Positions 25,846 through 34,288 are shown, counted from the first letter of the stretch. The stretch is DNA of 36,695 nucleotides from Spirochaetales bacterium (GCA_028532905.1 JAQQAM010000010.1:1-36695); one strand, 5' to 3'. The notes: generated by a model from the sequence alone, not told the origin. Translations and numbers: made by a program.

Positions 25846-26516
25846 CAGTTATTCTCCGGAGCACCATGGAGAAACTCGTGAGCCACATCCACAATCATCA
25901 GGTCGCGGATCAGGGTCCTTCCGATCAGAACAGGATAGGTCATATGACTTCTGTCTGCCAGGGTGAACTCGGTTTCAGTTTCTACTCCGCCCAGTACGGT
26001 ATTCAGTTTGATAACAGCACGGTCCACTGGTTCGGGAGAGCTGCTCTGACGTATTGTCTTGATTTCCTGCACCGGCTTTTCCATGATCCTGTCTACTCCG
26101 TCATGATCCATATTGAAACGGACCCACTTTTTGCCGTCCCGTTCAAACCACTGAATATCCGATCCGTGGATGGAGGATGTGGCAGCTCCTGTATCGATGC
26201 GGGCGATAACACTGATTCCCGGAGGGTTGATATAGATCATCTCCTGTTCGCCCACTATGATCTTGTCGCCGAGTTCATACTGTTTGATGATTGTCTGATT
26301 CTGTACAACGGGCTGTTCAGCCGGCTCCTCTGCAGGCTGTTCATCTACAGTCTCGCCGTCCTCTGTCTGTTTCAGCCGGGATATATTATGATCAATCTGA
26401 TTCAGGGTCTCATTCTGAGCCTGAATCATCTCTTCCAGTTTCTCCAGTTTTTCCTGCGGTACTGTGGCGCACGATCCCAGCAGAACCGCAAGCAATATAA
26501 TAATTGATTTTTTCAA
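25845..26516 (-). CDS. Retropepsin-like aspartic protease lipoprotein (cassette member)
   Basis: The protein has 223 residues. The start codon is TTG at 26516, preceded by AAGGAG at 8-9 bases. The signal ends in lipobox LLGSC (Cys16), so it is membrane-anchored outside the cytoplasm. A coiled-coil/Pro-Glu linker (about 20-85) leads to a one-domain aspartic protease fold with active-site DTGAATSS (Asp108) and the later hydrophobic YPVLIGRTLI strand. Databases often call this family ATP-dependent zinc protease, but the visible motif is that of an aspartyl protease. In related cassettes it is thought to trim or remove what the ligase adds. Confidence 0.9.
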   Translation of the reverse strand: MKKSIIILLAVLLGSCATVPQEKLEKLEEMIQAQNETLNQIDHNISRLKQTEDGETVDEQPAEEPAEQPVVQNQTIIKQYELGDKIIVGEQEMIYINPPGISVIARIDTGAATSSIHGSDIQWFERDGKKWVRFNMDHDGVDRIMEKPVQEIKTIRQSSSPEPVDRAVIKLNTVLGGVETETEFTLADRSHMTYPVLIGRTLIRDLMIVDVAHEFLHGAPENN

Positions 26517-26544
26517 CGTCTATCTCCTTTCTGATGCTGAGTCT

Positions 26545-26574
26545 ATCATAATAAAAAGACATTTATTAAGTAAA
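26545..26574 (-). promoter_or_regulatory. Sigma-70-type promoter for the ligase/protease cassette
   Basis: On the minus strand, -35 TTTACT (26569-26574), an 18-base spacer and -10 TATGAT (26545-26550) lie 29 bases before the TTG start. It would drive all three cassette genes. Confidence 0.5.
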
Positions 26575-26863
26575 CAGCCGTATTTTGGATAAATGTGAAG
26601 ATTATGAGGTCGGCAGATTAAGACCGGATAGACTGTAAAGCTGTCCTTAGGCCTGGTAAAAATGACCATACCGCCCCTATTCCCCTACTGTAAAGAGATT
26701 TATACCGGTCCTCTCTTATCCCCGGGGGCGGAAAAAACAAATACTGAGAATTCACAAAACCCCCATATATCTTCACTTAACAGATATTTTCTCTTAAAAA
26801 CAGCAACAAACTGAAGTTTTAGTTTTCAATCAAGCAAAAATAAATCTAGAAACGAGGTTTTAC
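26575..26863. other. 289-base intergenic stretch upstream of porin gene
   Basis: No ORF, tRNA or terminator was recognised. There are short potential stems, for example GGATAG pairing with CTGTCC around 26634-26656, with a G-T pair, and AT-rich sequence before the porin ribosome site (GAGG). No convincing -35/-10 pair was found for the porin. It could hold a regulatory 5' leader, which is common for porins, but nothing specific is visible. Confidence 0.3.
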
Positions 26864-28126
26864 ATGAAAAAGATTTCTGTTGTCATGCTGATTTTAATGA
26901 TTCCTTTCTTCGCTTTTGCAGAAGAAACCGCACTGCCTGAGGGTGTTCCTGAAGAGGGATTCTCCTACTCCGGTTATGCCAGAGGGGGAGTTGCCGGTAA
27001 TGCCCAGGGCGAAGCCGTGGGAAGCGCCAACTCTTTCACTGCAAATGGAGCCTTCAACCAGGCCAGATTCGGAAACGAAGGAAACTACAGTGAGCACCTT
27101 CTGAGCTACACCGGTCATGGAGATTCCATGTGGTGGTCTGTTAATACAAGAGTCGCCTTTGATATTCCCGGTTTTGGTGAAGGCTGGAACAACATCAGCG
27201 GAATGGACTACGGTACGATCCTCCCCGAAGCCTATCTTAGAATGGGATGGATGGACAGCGGTATTTCCATCTGGGCCGGTAACAGATACAACGATTCTCT
27301 TGCTATCGATATGTATGATTACTACATCAACGATCTGTCCAATGCCCATGGTACAGGTATTGACGGGATCTCCCTTGGCAACTCCACATGGAGTCTGGCC
27401 TACCTGATGGCTTATGAGAACTCTGAAGATCTGGATGCAGACGGCAACCCCACTGTATCAAGAGACGGAACTATCCACTCCTTTGTTGTAAGACCCCACT
27501 TTGACCTGGGTCACGGGACTCTCTCTTTCAAAGCTGTTCCCACAATCGCAACAGGTTTTGACGGCGCCCGCTACGGAGCCATCCTGGAAGCCTCCTACGC
27601 CTTTAACAGCTTCTTCGGTCTGACAGAAGGTTCTACAGAGCTTTTCGGTTACTATGACTTCGGAACCGGTGTTAACGATGTAAAATACAACTACTACAAA
27701 GCCGATGCTTTCAGAACCGGTGGTGGTGTGCAGGCCGGTGCCATTCTGAACGACAGATGGAGCATGCAGACAACTCTTATGACTGAAGCCAGAGGAAACC
27801 AGGAGATCGACACTGACGGTACATGGACAACCTTTGCCGTCAGACCCTACTACGCTGTAACCGAATCTTTCGGTCTTATGGCTGAATACGACTTTGATCA
27901 CTTTGCCTTTGCCAACAGCAGCAAAAACTCCATTGTAAACAGAGTCACTGTAGCACCTACATTCACACTGGATACAAACAGCACTGTTTTCAGCAGCCCC
28001 AGAATTCAGTTCTACATGAGCTATGCCGTGGGTGACCTGGATCACAGCGATGCCCAGGATGTCTTTATCGACGGTACAGACGATATGGGATTCAAATACG
28101 GTGTAAACTTTACAGTCAGCTGGTAG
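26864..28126 (+). CDS. Maltoporin-like outer-membrane carbohydrate porin
   Basis: The protein has 420 residues with a signal peptide (core VVMLILMIPFFAFA, cleavage about 19). The mature chain shows LamB-family features: ARFGNEGNYSEHLLSY, SIWAGNRY followed by IDMYDYYINDLSN and GTGIDGISLGN, all in the maltoporin order. It ends FTVSW, with the terminal aromatic residue used for membrane insertion. It should form a trimeric channel for oligosaccharides or other polyols. GAGG lies 10 bases before the ATG. It converges on the sugar ABC operon, with a terminator hairpin between, and probably supplies the substrate. Confidence 0.85.
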   Translation: MKKISVVMLILMIPFFAFAEETALPEGVPEEGFSYSGYARGGVAGNAQGEAVGSANSFTANGAFNQARFGNEGNYSEHLLSYTGHGDSMWWSVNTRVAFDIPGFGEGWNNISGMDYGTILPEAYLRMGWMDSGISIWAGNRYNDSLAIDMYDYYINDLSNAHGTGIDGISLGNSTWSLAYLMAYENSEDLDADGNPTVSRDGTIHSFVVRPHFDLGHGTLSFKAVPTIATGFDGARYGAILEASYAFNSFFGLTEGSTELFGYYDFGTGVNDVKYNYYKADAFRTGGGVQAGAILNDRWSMQTTLMTEARGNQEIDTDGTWTTFAVRPYYAVTESFGLMAEYDFDHFAFANSSKNSIVNRVTVAPTFTLDTNSTVFSSPRIQFYMSYAVGDLDHSDAQDVFIDGTDDMGFKYGVNFTVSW

Positions 28127-28150
28127 TTTTCAATCACTATCATAAACTGT

Positions 28151-28195
28151 AAATAAAAAGAGACCGCTGCAAAGGTTTTGCTCTGCAGCGGTCTC
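28151..28195 (-). terminator. Intrinsic terminator after the sugar ABC operon
   Basis: A perfect 12-bp stem (GAGACCGCTGCA, 28160-28171, pairing with TGCAGCGGTCTC, 28184-28195) with a 12-base loop is followed on the minus strand by TTTTT-A-TTT. It lies just downstream of the permease stop. The stem could also slow plus-strand transcription from the porin, but no T run follows on that side. Confidence 0.9.
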
Positions 28196-28215
28196 AGCAT
28201 AAAAAGGAGAAGGTC

Positions 28216-29223
28216 TTATGAATCAGCTTTATCTTTTTTTTCTGTTATATTTCCCAGTTTTTTAAGATCCCGTTTTGATTTGGATCGGATGTCATATATA
28301 ACCGCCAGGGCGATAATAGCACCCCGGACAATCTGCTGCAGATAGCTGTTTACATTGGCCAGGTTCATAATATTATTCAGAAACCCGACAATAAAGGCAC
28401 CCGCAACGGTTCCGCCTGCCGTACCCACACCACCGGAGAAGCTAGTCCCCCCGATGATGGATGATGTCAGGGCGTGGAACTCATAATTGATGGCGCCGTT
28501 GGGCAGTCCTGAATTGACTCGGGACATAAACAGTACACCCGCTATTCCCACAAGAACACCGTTTACCACAAAAGCCAGAACCTTGTTCCGGTTTACATTG
28601 ATTCCGGAGGCGATCGCCGCTTCTTCATTACCCCCTATGGCAAACAGGGAACGCCCGAAACGGGTATGGTTCAATATATACCAGGTGGCGACAAACAGAA
28701 TGATCAGAAACACAACGGGAGTGGGTATAAACCCGATAAATCCCTGCCCGAAAACTGTATACTCTTCGATCTGATAGATATTCTGACCCTTTGTGTACAA
28801 CAGGGCTGCTCCCCGGGCCATGGCCTGCATTGCCAGTGTGGCAATAAAGGGGGGAGCCTTGAAGCGTGTCACCATAAGGGCATTGATCAGGTTGCAGAAA
28901 ACGGCTACAAAAATGGCAGTAAAAAACGCCAGGGGCAGTGAACCGGTCATTTTAAAAACCGATACCGACAGGACTCCTGAAAGAGACAGAACGGAACCGG
29001 ATGACAGGTCCAGCATACCACAGATAATCAGAATGGTTTCACCAAAAGCCAGGATGGTGGTCACAGCAATCTGCCGGGATACGTTGGACATATTAGCCCC
29101 GGTCAGAAAGTTGGGGTTGATCAGGGTCGATACGGCAATCAGGAAGACCAGTACGAGCAGAATGCTGTATTTATTTTTTATTGTATTCCAGCTGTGATTC
29201 AGCTTTTCCGAATTCAGTTTCAT
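28216..29223 (-). CDS. Sugar ABC transporter permease (RbsC-like)
   Basis: The protein has 335 residues and about 9-10 membrane spans. Family stretches are LDLSSGSVLSLSGVLSV near 71, GGNEEAAIASGINVNRNK (the coupling loop to the ATPase) and the glycine-rich SIIGGTSFSGGVGTAGGTVAGA. The ABC-2-type monosaccharide permeases of the ribose/galactose/xylose group share these. It overlaps the ATPase gene by ATGA (29220-29223). Its ATPase and binding protein partners are adjacent upstream. Confidence 0.95.
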   Translation of the reverse strand: MKLNSEKLNHSWNTIKNKYSILLVLVFLIAVSTLINPNFLTGANMSNVSRQIAVTTILAFGETILIICGMLDLSSGSVLSLSGVLSVSVFKMTGSLPLAFFTAIFVAVFCNLINALMVTRFKAPPFIATLAMQAMARGAALLYTKGQNIYQIEEYTVFGQGFIGFIPTPVVFLIILFVATWYILNHTRFGRSLFAIGGNEEAAIASGINVNRNKVLAFVVNGVLVGIAGVLFMSRVNSGLPNGAINYEFHALTSSIIGGTSFSGGVGTAGGTVAGAFIVGFLNNIMNLANVNSYLQQIVRGAIIALAVIYDIRSKSKRDLKKLGNITEKKDKADS

Positions 29224-30731
29224 TTAAGGGACTCCTCTTTTTTCATGACTCCGGTGGCCATTTTCATAATTGTTTCCTGAGAAAACTCATCGCGGGTCAG
29301 GCAGCCCTGGAGAACTCCCTTGGACATGACGTAAATACGGTCACACATACCTATAAGTTCAGGAAGCTCGGACGAGACCATTATGATGGCTTTGTTTTTC
29401 TTTACAAATGAGGTCATAAGCTTGTAGATCTCATACTTGGCACCGATATCAATCCCCCTTGTGGGTTCATCCATAATCATGACATCAGGATCATTGATCA
29501 TCCATTTTGCCAGAACAACTTTCTGCTGGTTACCGCCGCTTAATGAGTCGATGGAAGTTTCAAGAGTGGGGGTTTTCACATTCATCTGAGAGCAGATGTC
29601 CTGAACCTCAGTAATTTCCTCTCGGGTGTGTAGACGGGCCTTATAGAAAAACTTCCTGAGATTGGCCAGAGAAACATTTTCCCGTACACCTCGGACAGGT
29701 ATAATACCGTAACGCCGGCGGTCTTCTGAAAGCATAACGACACCGTTATTGATACTCTTTTCCACTGTGCTGTTATCAACAACCTTTCCGTCTTTTTTAA
29801 TCACACCTTCTGTGAATGAATCGAGTCCGAAGACAGCCCGCATTATCTCGGTCCTGCCCGCCCCCATAAGCCCGGCGAATCCTACGATTTCACCGTCATG
29901 AAGATTGAAGCTGATATCCTCAAAGTTTCCAGGGCTGGTCAGCCCTTCCACTTCAAGCACGGGAGCTCCTGTTTGTATTATCTCTTTGGGATACTCACTG
30001 GACAGTTCCCGCCCTACCATCAGGGTGATCACTTCATCAATGGTAATATCCTCTTTCTTTCTGGTGTCTACCACTGTTCCGTCTCTCAGAACAGTAATGT
30101 CATCGGCAATTTTAAATATCTCATCCATTTTGTGGGAGATGTAGATAATACTGACATTGTTGCTTTTCAGTTTATCTATTTTTTCAAACAGAAGGGCTAC
30201 TTCCTTGTCTGTGATGGCCGATGTGGGTTCATCCATAATGACAATATCCGATTTCCAGGATATGGCCTTCAGGATTTCCAGCATCTGTATGTCAGACACT
30301 GACAGATCTTTAATCAATGTAGTGGGTGAATACGGCAGATGCTCCTGTTCGAGAAGCTCAATTGTCTTTTGCCGTATGGTTTTCCAGTCCACTTTTCCGA
30401 ACTTGCCAACAGGAAGACGTCCTACAAAAAGACTCTCTTCCACTGTCATTTCCGGAATATAGTTCAGCTCCTGGAATATCATGGAAATTCCGTGATGCCT
30501 CGCCTGGATCGGATTCTTGATATCCACCACCTCACCATCAATTTCTATACTGCCTGCATCTGGTTTATACACACCGTTGATGATTTTCATCAGTGTTGAT
30601 TTACCGGCTCCATTCTCACCGCACAGAACATGAACTGTTCCTCTGCGGACGGAAAAATTGATGTTATCCAGAGCTTTGACCCCGGGGAACGATTTTTCAA
30701 TATTGGAAACCTTTAATTTGATTTCTTCCAT
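29220..30731 (-). CDS. Sugar ABC transporter ATP-binding protein, two ABC domains (RbsA/MglA-like)
   Basis: The protein has 503 residues and two tandem ABC domains. Domain 1 has Walker A GENGAGKST (38-46), a LSVSDIQ signature and Walker B DIVIMDEPTSA. Domain 2 has a degenerate Walker A GLMGAGRTE, a normal LSGGNQQK signature and DVMIMDEPTRG. The weakened second site is usual for this family. It is separated from the binding-protein gene by 65 bases holding an intrinsic-terminator-like hairpin, so it is probably expressed at a lower level. Confidence 0.96.
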   Translation of the reverse strand: MEEIKLKVSNIEKSFPGVKALDNINFSVRRGTVHVLCGENGAGKSTLMKIINGVYKPDAGSIEIDGEVVDIKNPIQARHHGISMIFQELNYIPEMTVEESLFVGRLPVGKFGKVDWKTIRQKTIELLEQEHLPYSPTTLIKDLSVSDIQMLEILKAISWKSDIVIMDEPTSAITDKEVALLFEKIDKLKSNNVSIIYISHKMDEIFKIADDITVLRDGTVVDTRKKEDITIDEVITLMVGRELSSEYPKEIIQTGAPVLEVEGLTSPGNFEDISFNLHDGEIVGFAGLMGAGRTEIMRAVFGLDSFTEGVIKKDGKVVDNSTVEKSINNGVVMLSEDRRRYGIIPVRGVRENVSLANLRKFFYKARLHTREEITEVQDICSQMNVKTPTLETSIDSLSGGNQQKVVLAKWMINDPDVMIMDEPTRGIDIGAKYEIYKLMTSFVKKNKAIIMVSSELPELIGMCDRIYVMSKGVLQGCLTRDEFSQETIMKMATGVMKKEESLK

Positions 30732-30752
30732 TCCTCTTCCTACTGATTCAAC

Positions 30753-30783
30753 AAAAAAATCCCCGACCCCAGTGGATCGGGGA
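30753..30783 (-). terminator. Terminator-like hairpin between binding protein and ATPase genes
   Basis: On the minus strand a 7-bp perfect stem (TCCCCGA with TCGGGGA, at 30777-30783 and 30760-30766) is followed by seven T. Placed inside the operon, it probably lets most transcripts stop after the abundant binding protein, with partial read-through. Confidence 0.8.
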
Positions 30784-30796
30784 TATTTAAACCTTA

Positions 30797-31753
30797 TTAG
30801 AGAGCACCGGCTCTTTTGTGCATTTCGATGTACTCGTCAACGTTTTCCATATTAACAAGGGGACAGTCGATGTCAATGTCAATCTGAGATTCCGCCCCGG
30901 TCAGCAGTTTATGGCTGGTGGAAAGAAGATTTTCAGCAAGGGCATAGGCACTCTGCAGACAGGTGGATGTCATCAGTCCGTCTTTGATCAGAAGTGTCGC
31001 TTCAGCTGTTCCGTCCACTCCATAGGCCAGGATTCCGTCAAACTTGGCATTGTCTTTTACAACTTCCAGAGCTCCGGCACACATATTGTCGTTCATGGCA
31101 ATAATGGCATCGATTCTGTCATTGGACTGTACCCAGTCTTCCATAAGAGCCATGGCTTCATCCTTGTTCCAGTTGGCAATCTGCTCACCTACAATGGTAA
31201 CATCAGGTCTTTTGGCGAAAAACTCTTTTTCCCAGCTCACACGGCGCTCGTCTGCATGGAAGTTTCCGGGAGGGCCTTTCAGAACGACAACATTTGCATT
31301 TTCGGGAATCTGCTGGATCGCTACACGGGCATTTACGGCTGCCTGCTCATAGGGATCAGCATCCACCGAAGAGGCTCCGGGGATTCCGGCGATTCTTGCA
31401 TTGGTTGTAATACAGATAATACCGGCATCGACAACTTTTTCAGCATAGGGTCTCTGGGACTCACCGTTATTGGGCTGAATGATGATGGCGTCGAACTTGT
31501 TGACTATGGCATTCTCAATCAGCGAATTCACTCTGTCGTCAGAAGCCTGTCCGTCAAAAACCTTAACACTGATGTCATCATACTTATCAGCTTCTTCCAT
31601 AACCGCATTTGCCAGCCATGCTGCAAATGAGTCCGCCTGGGCCCGGGCAATGTAGGCAACTTTGTAGGTACCGTCATCTTCCGCCTGGCCGTTTGCAAAT
31701 GCAGGGACGCACATCAGTGACAAAGCCAGTAATGCCAACATAATTTTCTTCAT
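30797..31753 (-). CDS. Periplasmic sugar-binding protein (Peripla_BP_4, RbsB-like)
   Basis: The protein has 318 residues. The start ATG 31753 is chosen because AAGGAG lies upstream and the N-terminus is then a signal peptide (core MLALLALSLMCVPAFA). An N-terminal extension from 31786 has no ribosome site. The mature chain has the two-lobed fold: YKVAYIARAQADSFAAWL, then DAIIIQPNNGESQ, and IDAIIAMNDNMCAGAL with GVDGTAEA. The Asn and Asp residues in these loops usually contact sugar hydroxyls. A Cys near the signal (LMCVP) is not in a good lipobox, so a soluble protein is more likely. It delivers ligand to the adjacent permease. Confidence 0.93.
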   Translation of the reverse strand: MKKIMLALLALSLMCVPAFANGQAEDDGTYKVAYIARAQADSFAAWLANAVMEEADKYDDISVKVFDGQASDDRVNSLIENAIVNKFDAIIIQPNNGESQRPYAEKVVDAGIICITTNARIAGIPGASSVDADPYEQAAVNARVAIQQIPENANVVVLKGPPGNFHADERRVSWEKEFFAKRPDVTIVGEQIANWNKDEAMALMEDWVQSNDRIDAIIAMNDNMCAGALEVVKDNAKFDGILAYGVDGTAEATLLIKDGLMTSTCLQSAYALAENLLSTSHKLLTGAESQIDIDIDCPLVNMENVDEYIEMHKRAGAL

Positions 31754-31798
31754 ACATAAACTCCTTATATCTATGGCCGCAGCCACGTTTACAATTTT

Positions 31799-32839
31799 CT
31801 AAAACCCTGTGTCAATCATAATTTTGATTTCATTCCCCGGCAGTGTGGCGGCATATTCAAAAGCCTCCAGAGATTGGTTGAAATCATACACTTTAGTCAC
31901 AAGGGGTAAGACATTCATCTTTCCCGAGGCAATCATGCCGATTACCCGGGGATATATATTCACATAACGGAAAATACTCTTTAATTCAATTTCCTTCACC
32001 TGAACAGCGACAACATCAATGGGAACCGGAGCGTTGGGCATTCCAATCAGAACAATGGTGCCCTGGGGGGTCATGCAGTCGGTTATCCCTTCAAAGGCTT
32101 TTTCACTGCCGCTGGCTTCGAACACGATTTCCACCTGCTCTACTCCGGCATTTTTCAGGGTATCAGTCACAGTTTCGGAACTGAGATCAATGGCTGTAAT
32201 TTTATCGCCGTAATGCTCTTTTACAAAATCCAGTTTTTCTTTTTTAACATCTGCGATAAACACATTGGCACAACCCGATGCTTCGGCAGCCAGAGCTGTT
32301 ACTATGCCGATGGTTCCGGCACCGAGGACAAGAGCATTGTCTCCGGTAGAGATGGCAGCCTTCTTAGCGGCATAAACACCAATTGCCAGGGGTTCAACCA
32401 GTGCCCCCTCATGAAAACTGACATTGTCAGGGAGTTTGAATGTCAATCCTGCAGGGTGAACAAAGGATTCTCTCAGACATCCCTGTACAGGAGGCGTGGC
32501 CCAGAATTGAACATCCGGGTCCAGGTTATACATTCCCTGCAGGGTTTCTTTGCTTTTAAAATTGGGAATCCCCGGTTCCATGCAGACCCGGTCGCCGGGT
32601 TTCAGATTCTTAACATTCTCTCCGGCTTCCAGAACAATACCGCTGGCCTCATGCCCCAGAATCATCGGTTCTCTGACCACAAATTCTCCAATATTCCCTT
32701 CCCGGTAGTAATGGACGTCGCTGCCGCAGATTCCCACAGCAACGGGTTTGATCCGAACATCATCAGGACCAAGGCTTTCTGTTATATCAAAGTCTCTCAG
32801 ACTGATTTTTCCTTTCTCTTCAAGTACGAGGGCTTGCAT
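31799..32839 (-). CDS. Zinc-dependent polyol dehydrogenase, sorbitol/xylitol type
   Basis: The protein has 346 residues, of the medium-chain dehydrogenase family. Catalytic zinc ligands fit Cys38 (GICGSDVHYY), His63 (GHEASG) and Glu149 (LVEPLA), the set used by sorbitol and xylitol dehydrogenases. The NAD-binding loop is VLGAGTIGIV (about 171-180). The usual structural-zinc lobe with four Cys is absent: the region after MEPG reads IPNFKSKETLQGMYN with no cysteines. AGGAAGG precedes the ATG. It is first in the ABC operon, so it probably oxidises the imported polyol or converts a sugar. Confidence 0.92.
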   Translation of the reverse strand: MQALVLEEKGKISLRDFDITESLGPDDVRIKPVAVGICGSDVHYYREGNIGEFVVREPMILGHEASGIVLEAGENVKNLKPGDRVCMEPGIPNFKSKETLQGMYNLDPDVQFWATPPVQGCLRESFVHPAGLTFKLPDNVSFHEGALVEPLAIGVYAAKKAAISTGDNALVLGAGTIGIVTALAAEASGCANVFIADVKKEKLDFVKEHYGDKITAIDLSSETVTDTLKNAGVEQVEIVFEASGSEKAFEGITDCMTPQGTIVLIGMPNAPVPIDVVAVQVKEIELKSIFRYVNIYPRVIGMIASGKMNVLPLVTKVYDFNQSLEAFEYAATLPGNEIKIMIDTGF

Positions 32840-32900
32840 TCTTAAACCTTCCTGTTAATCAACTATGGTTCTTCAGATTTCTCTGCCGAACCTGAAATCA

Positions 32901-32928
32901 TTATTACCCCACATTTTGCGCACGTCAA
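32901..32928 (-). promoter_or_regulatory. Promoter of the sugar ABC operon
   Basis: On the minus strand, TTGACG (32923-32928) and TAATAA (32901-32906) are separated by 16 bases; AATAAT at 17 bases is the alternative -10. The operator-like TGCGCAAAA lies within the spacer. Confidence 0.65.
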
Positions 32929-32945
32929 TCTTTTTTTTGCGCAAA
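32915..32945. promoter_or_regulatory. Pair of candidate LacI-family operators
   Basis: TTTGCGCAAA (32936-32945) is a perfect CG-centred palindrome, the type usual for LacI-family regulators. A second copy, TTTGCGCA (32915-32922), starts 21 bases away, two helical turns, on the same face of DNA. One sits in the spacer of the ABC promoter and the other just upstream of its -35 box, so binding would block it. They lie next to the divergent LacI-type gene. Further TTTGCGCA copies occur inside that gene at 33724 and 33797. Confidence 0.6.
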
Positions 32946-33005
32946 TTTTACGATATTTTTTTATTGAATGTTGATCAATTGGATTTGCTGTGTTTAAATG
33001 TTGGT

Positions 33006-33992
33006 ATGAAGCACAAGAATATTACCATGAAAACCATCGCCGAAAAAGCCGGTGTTTCCATCACAACAGTATCCCATGTCATCAACAAGACCAGACGGGT
33101 CAATCAGGATACTAAGGAAGCGGTTTTGCGGATCATGGAGGAGTTGAACTACAGAGGATATAACTCCAAGAAGGTAAACAAAATAGAATATGTGGGCGTT
33201 ATCATTGCAGACATCCGGGAAGACTATTACGTGGCCACGACAAAAGCCATTGAAACTGTGGCTTCCGATATGGGAATATCCATCATATTCTGTGACTCCC
33301 AGGATGATCCGGAGAAAGAAGAAAAAAACATTAAAATGCTGCTGGACAAGAATATCAGCGGTCTGATCCTGGCTCCCATTGAGGCTCAGAAAATGCCTGA
33401 ATCTCTGGCGGATATTGACATTCCAGTTGTTCTGATTGACCGTCAATATGAAAATCATGACTTTCTTTTCATAGGCATCAACAACTTCTACAGCAGCTAT
33501 CTGGGTGCAAAACACCTGAATAACAAAGGGGCTGACCGCATCGGTTTTATAGGGTACAGCGAAAGTGTATCCACCATTAAACAGAGGATACTGGGATATA
33601 AATCTTTCCTGATGGAACAGGAAAAAGAAACAGGAAATGCTGTATTATCTCTCAGTTATCACACAGAAGACTCTGTCCCCTTAATCAAAAACTTTATAAA
33701 AGATAAGCAAATTAACGGAGTAATTTGCGCAACATCCGCTATCTGTTATGAGGTCTTAAGTGCTTTAAGCGATATGGATCAGGAGTATCAGGACAATTTG
33801 CGCATCATAACCTATGATGACAACCGCTGGTTTGATTTTCTGAAAGTACCTGTTTCTGTCATTTCACAGCCCACAGCCGAAATTGGAACAGCAGCCATAG
33901 AAAACCTCATATCCTTTATTGAACAGCAGAGTCACAAGGATACCCTGAAAAGAGAACTCTTTTTTGATGTGAGTATAATCGACAGACTCTGA
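33006..33992 (+). CDS. LacI-family transcriptional regulator
   Basis: The protein has 328 residues. An N-terminal LacI helix-turn-helix has MKTIAEKAGVSITTVSHVIN and the hinge RVNQDTKEAVLRIMEELNYRG, followed by the periplasmic-binding-protein-like effector domain (about 60-328). The start at 33006 gives the usual short arm; an ATG at 33027 (MKTIAEKAG) is equally usual in the family. The ORF extends upstream to 32865, but those residues are atypical. It is divergent from the ABC operon and probably represses it until the polyol or sugar binds. The effector is unknown. Confidence 0.95.
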   Translation: MKHKNITMKTIAEKAGVSITTVSHVINKTRRVNQDTKEAVLRIMEELNYRGYNSKKVNKIEYVGVIIADIREDYYVATTKAIETVASDMGISIIFCDSQDDPEKEEKNIKMLLDKNISGLILAPIEAQKMPESLADIDIPVVLIDRQYENHDFLFIGINNFYSSYLGAKHLNNKGADRIGFIGYSESVSTIKQRILGYKSFLMEQEKETGNAVLSLSYHTEDSVPLIKNFIKDKQINGVICATSAICYEVLSALSDMDQEYQDNLRIITYDDNRWFDFLKVPVSVISQPTAEIGTAAIENLISFIEQQSHKDTLKRELFFDVSIIDRL

Positions 33993-34003
33993 TATTCCTT
34001 ACT

Positions 34004-34025
34004 GATTCAGAGAATCCGGTTTTTT
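34004..34025 (+). terminator. Weak terminator-like hairpin after the regulator gene
   Basis: A 5-bp stem, GATTC-AGA-GAATC, is followed by CGGT and five more T. It is short and may be inefficient. It lies between the regulator gene and the convergent small gene. Confidence 0.4.
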
Positions 34026-34051
34026 CTACCCGGCAGACCGGCGTAAGACAG

Positions 34052-34270
34052 CTACTTGATATTAAAAGGCGCTCTGAATCTCATATTGACTTCCGCCAGT
34101 TCCATCTCTCCGTCAATATAGGGCTGATACATTCTCATCACTGAACCACTGCCGAATACACCGCAGCCGGAACAGAACTCACAGCTCCCTTCCGAACCGC
34201 AGCTCAGAGATTTCAGTACAATAGCCAGCCTCTCTTCCCTTGTTGTATTGGCCACTGATAACTTGTCCAT
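34052..34270 (-). CDS. Small cysteine-rich protein, unknown function
   Basis: The protein has 72 residues with GGGAGG seven bases before the ATG. Four Cys lie together in the pattern C-x5-C-x2-C-x2-C (SCGSEGSCEFCSGCG), then a conserved-looking tail with MYQPYIDGEMELAEVNMRF. There is no signal peptide. The spacing suggests metal or iron-sulfur binding, or disulfides, but it fits no family I know. The gene stands alone on its strand with an AT-rich promoter region that carries an 18-base inverted repeat. Confidence 0.7.
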   Translation of the reverse strand: MDKLSVANTTREERLAIVLKSLSCGSEGSCEFCSGCGVFGSGSVMRMYQPYIDGEMELAEVNMRFRAPFNIK

Positions 34271-34288
34271 CTGATACCTCCCGGCTTA

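Noticed and set aside
26575-26863. Riboswitch or small RNA upstream of the porin gene
   Set aside because: Only short imperfect stems are present and no consensus core of a known riboswitch was seen.
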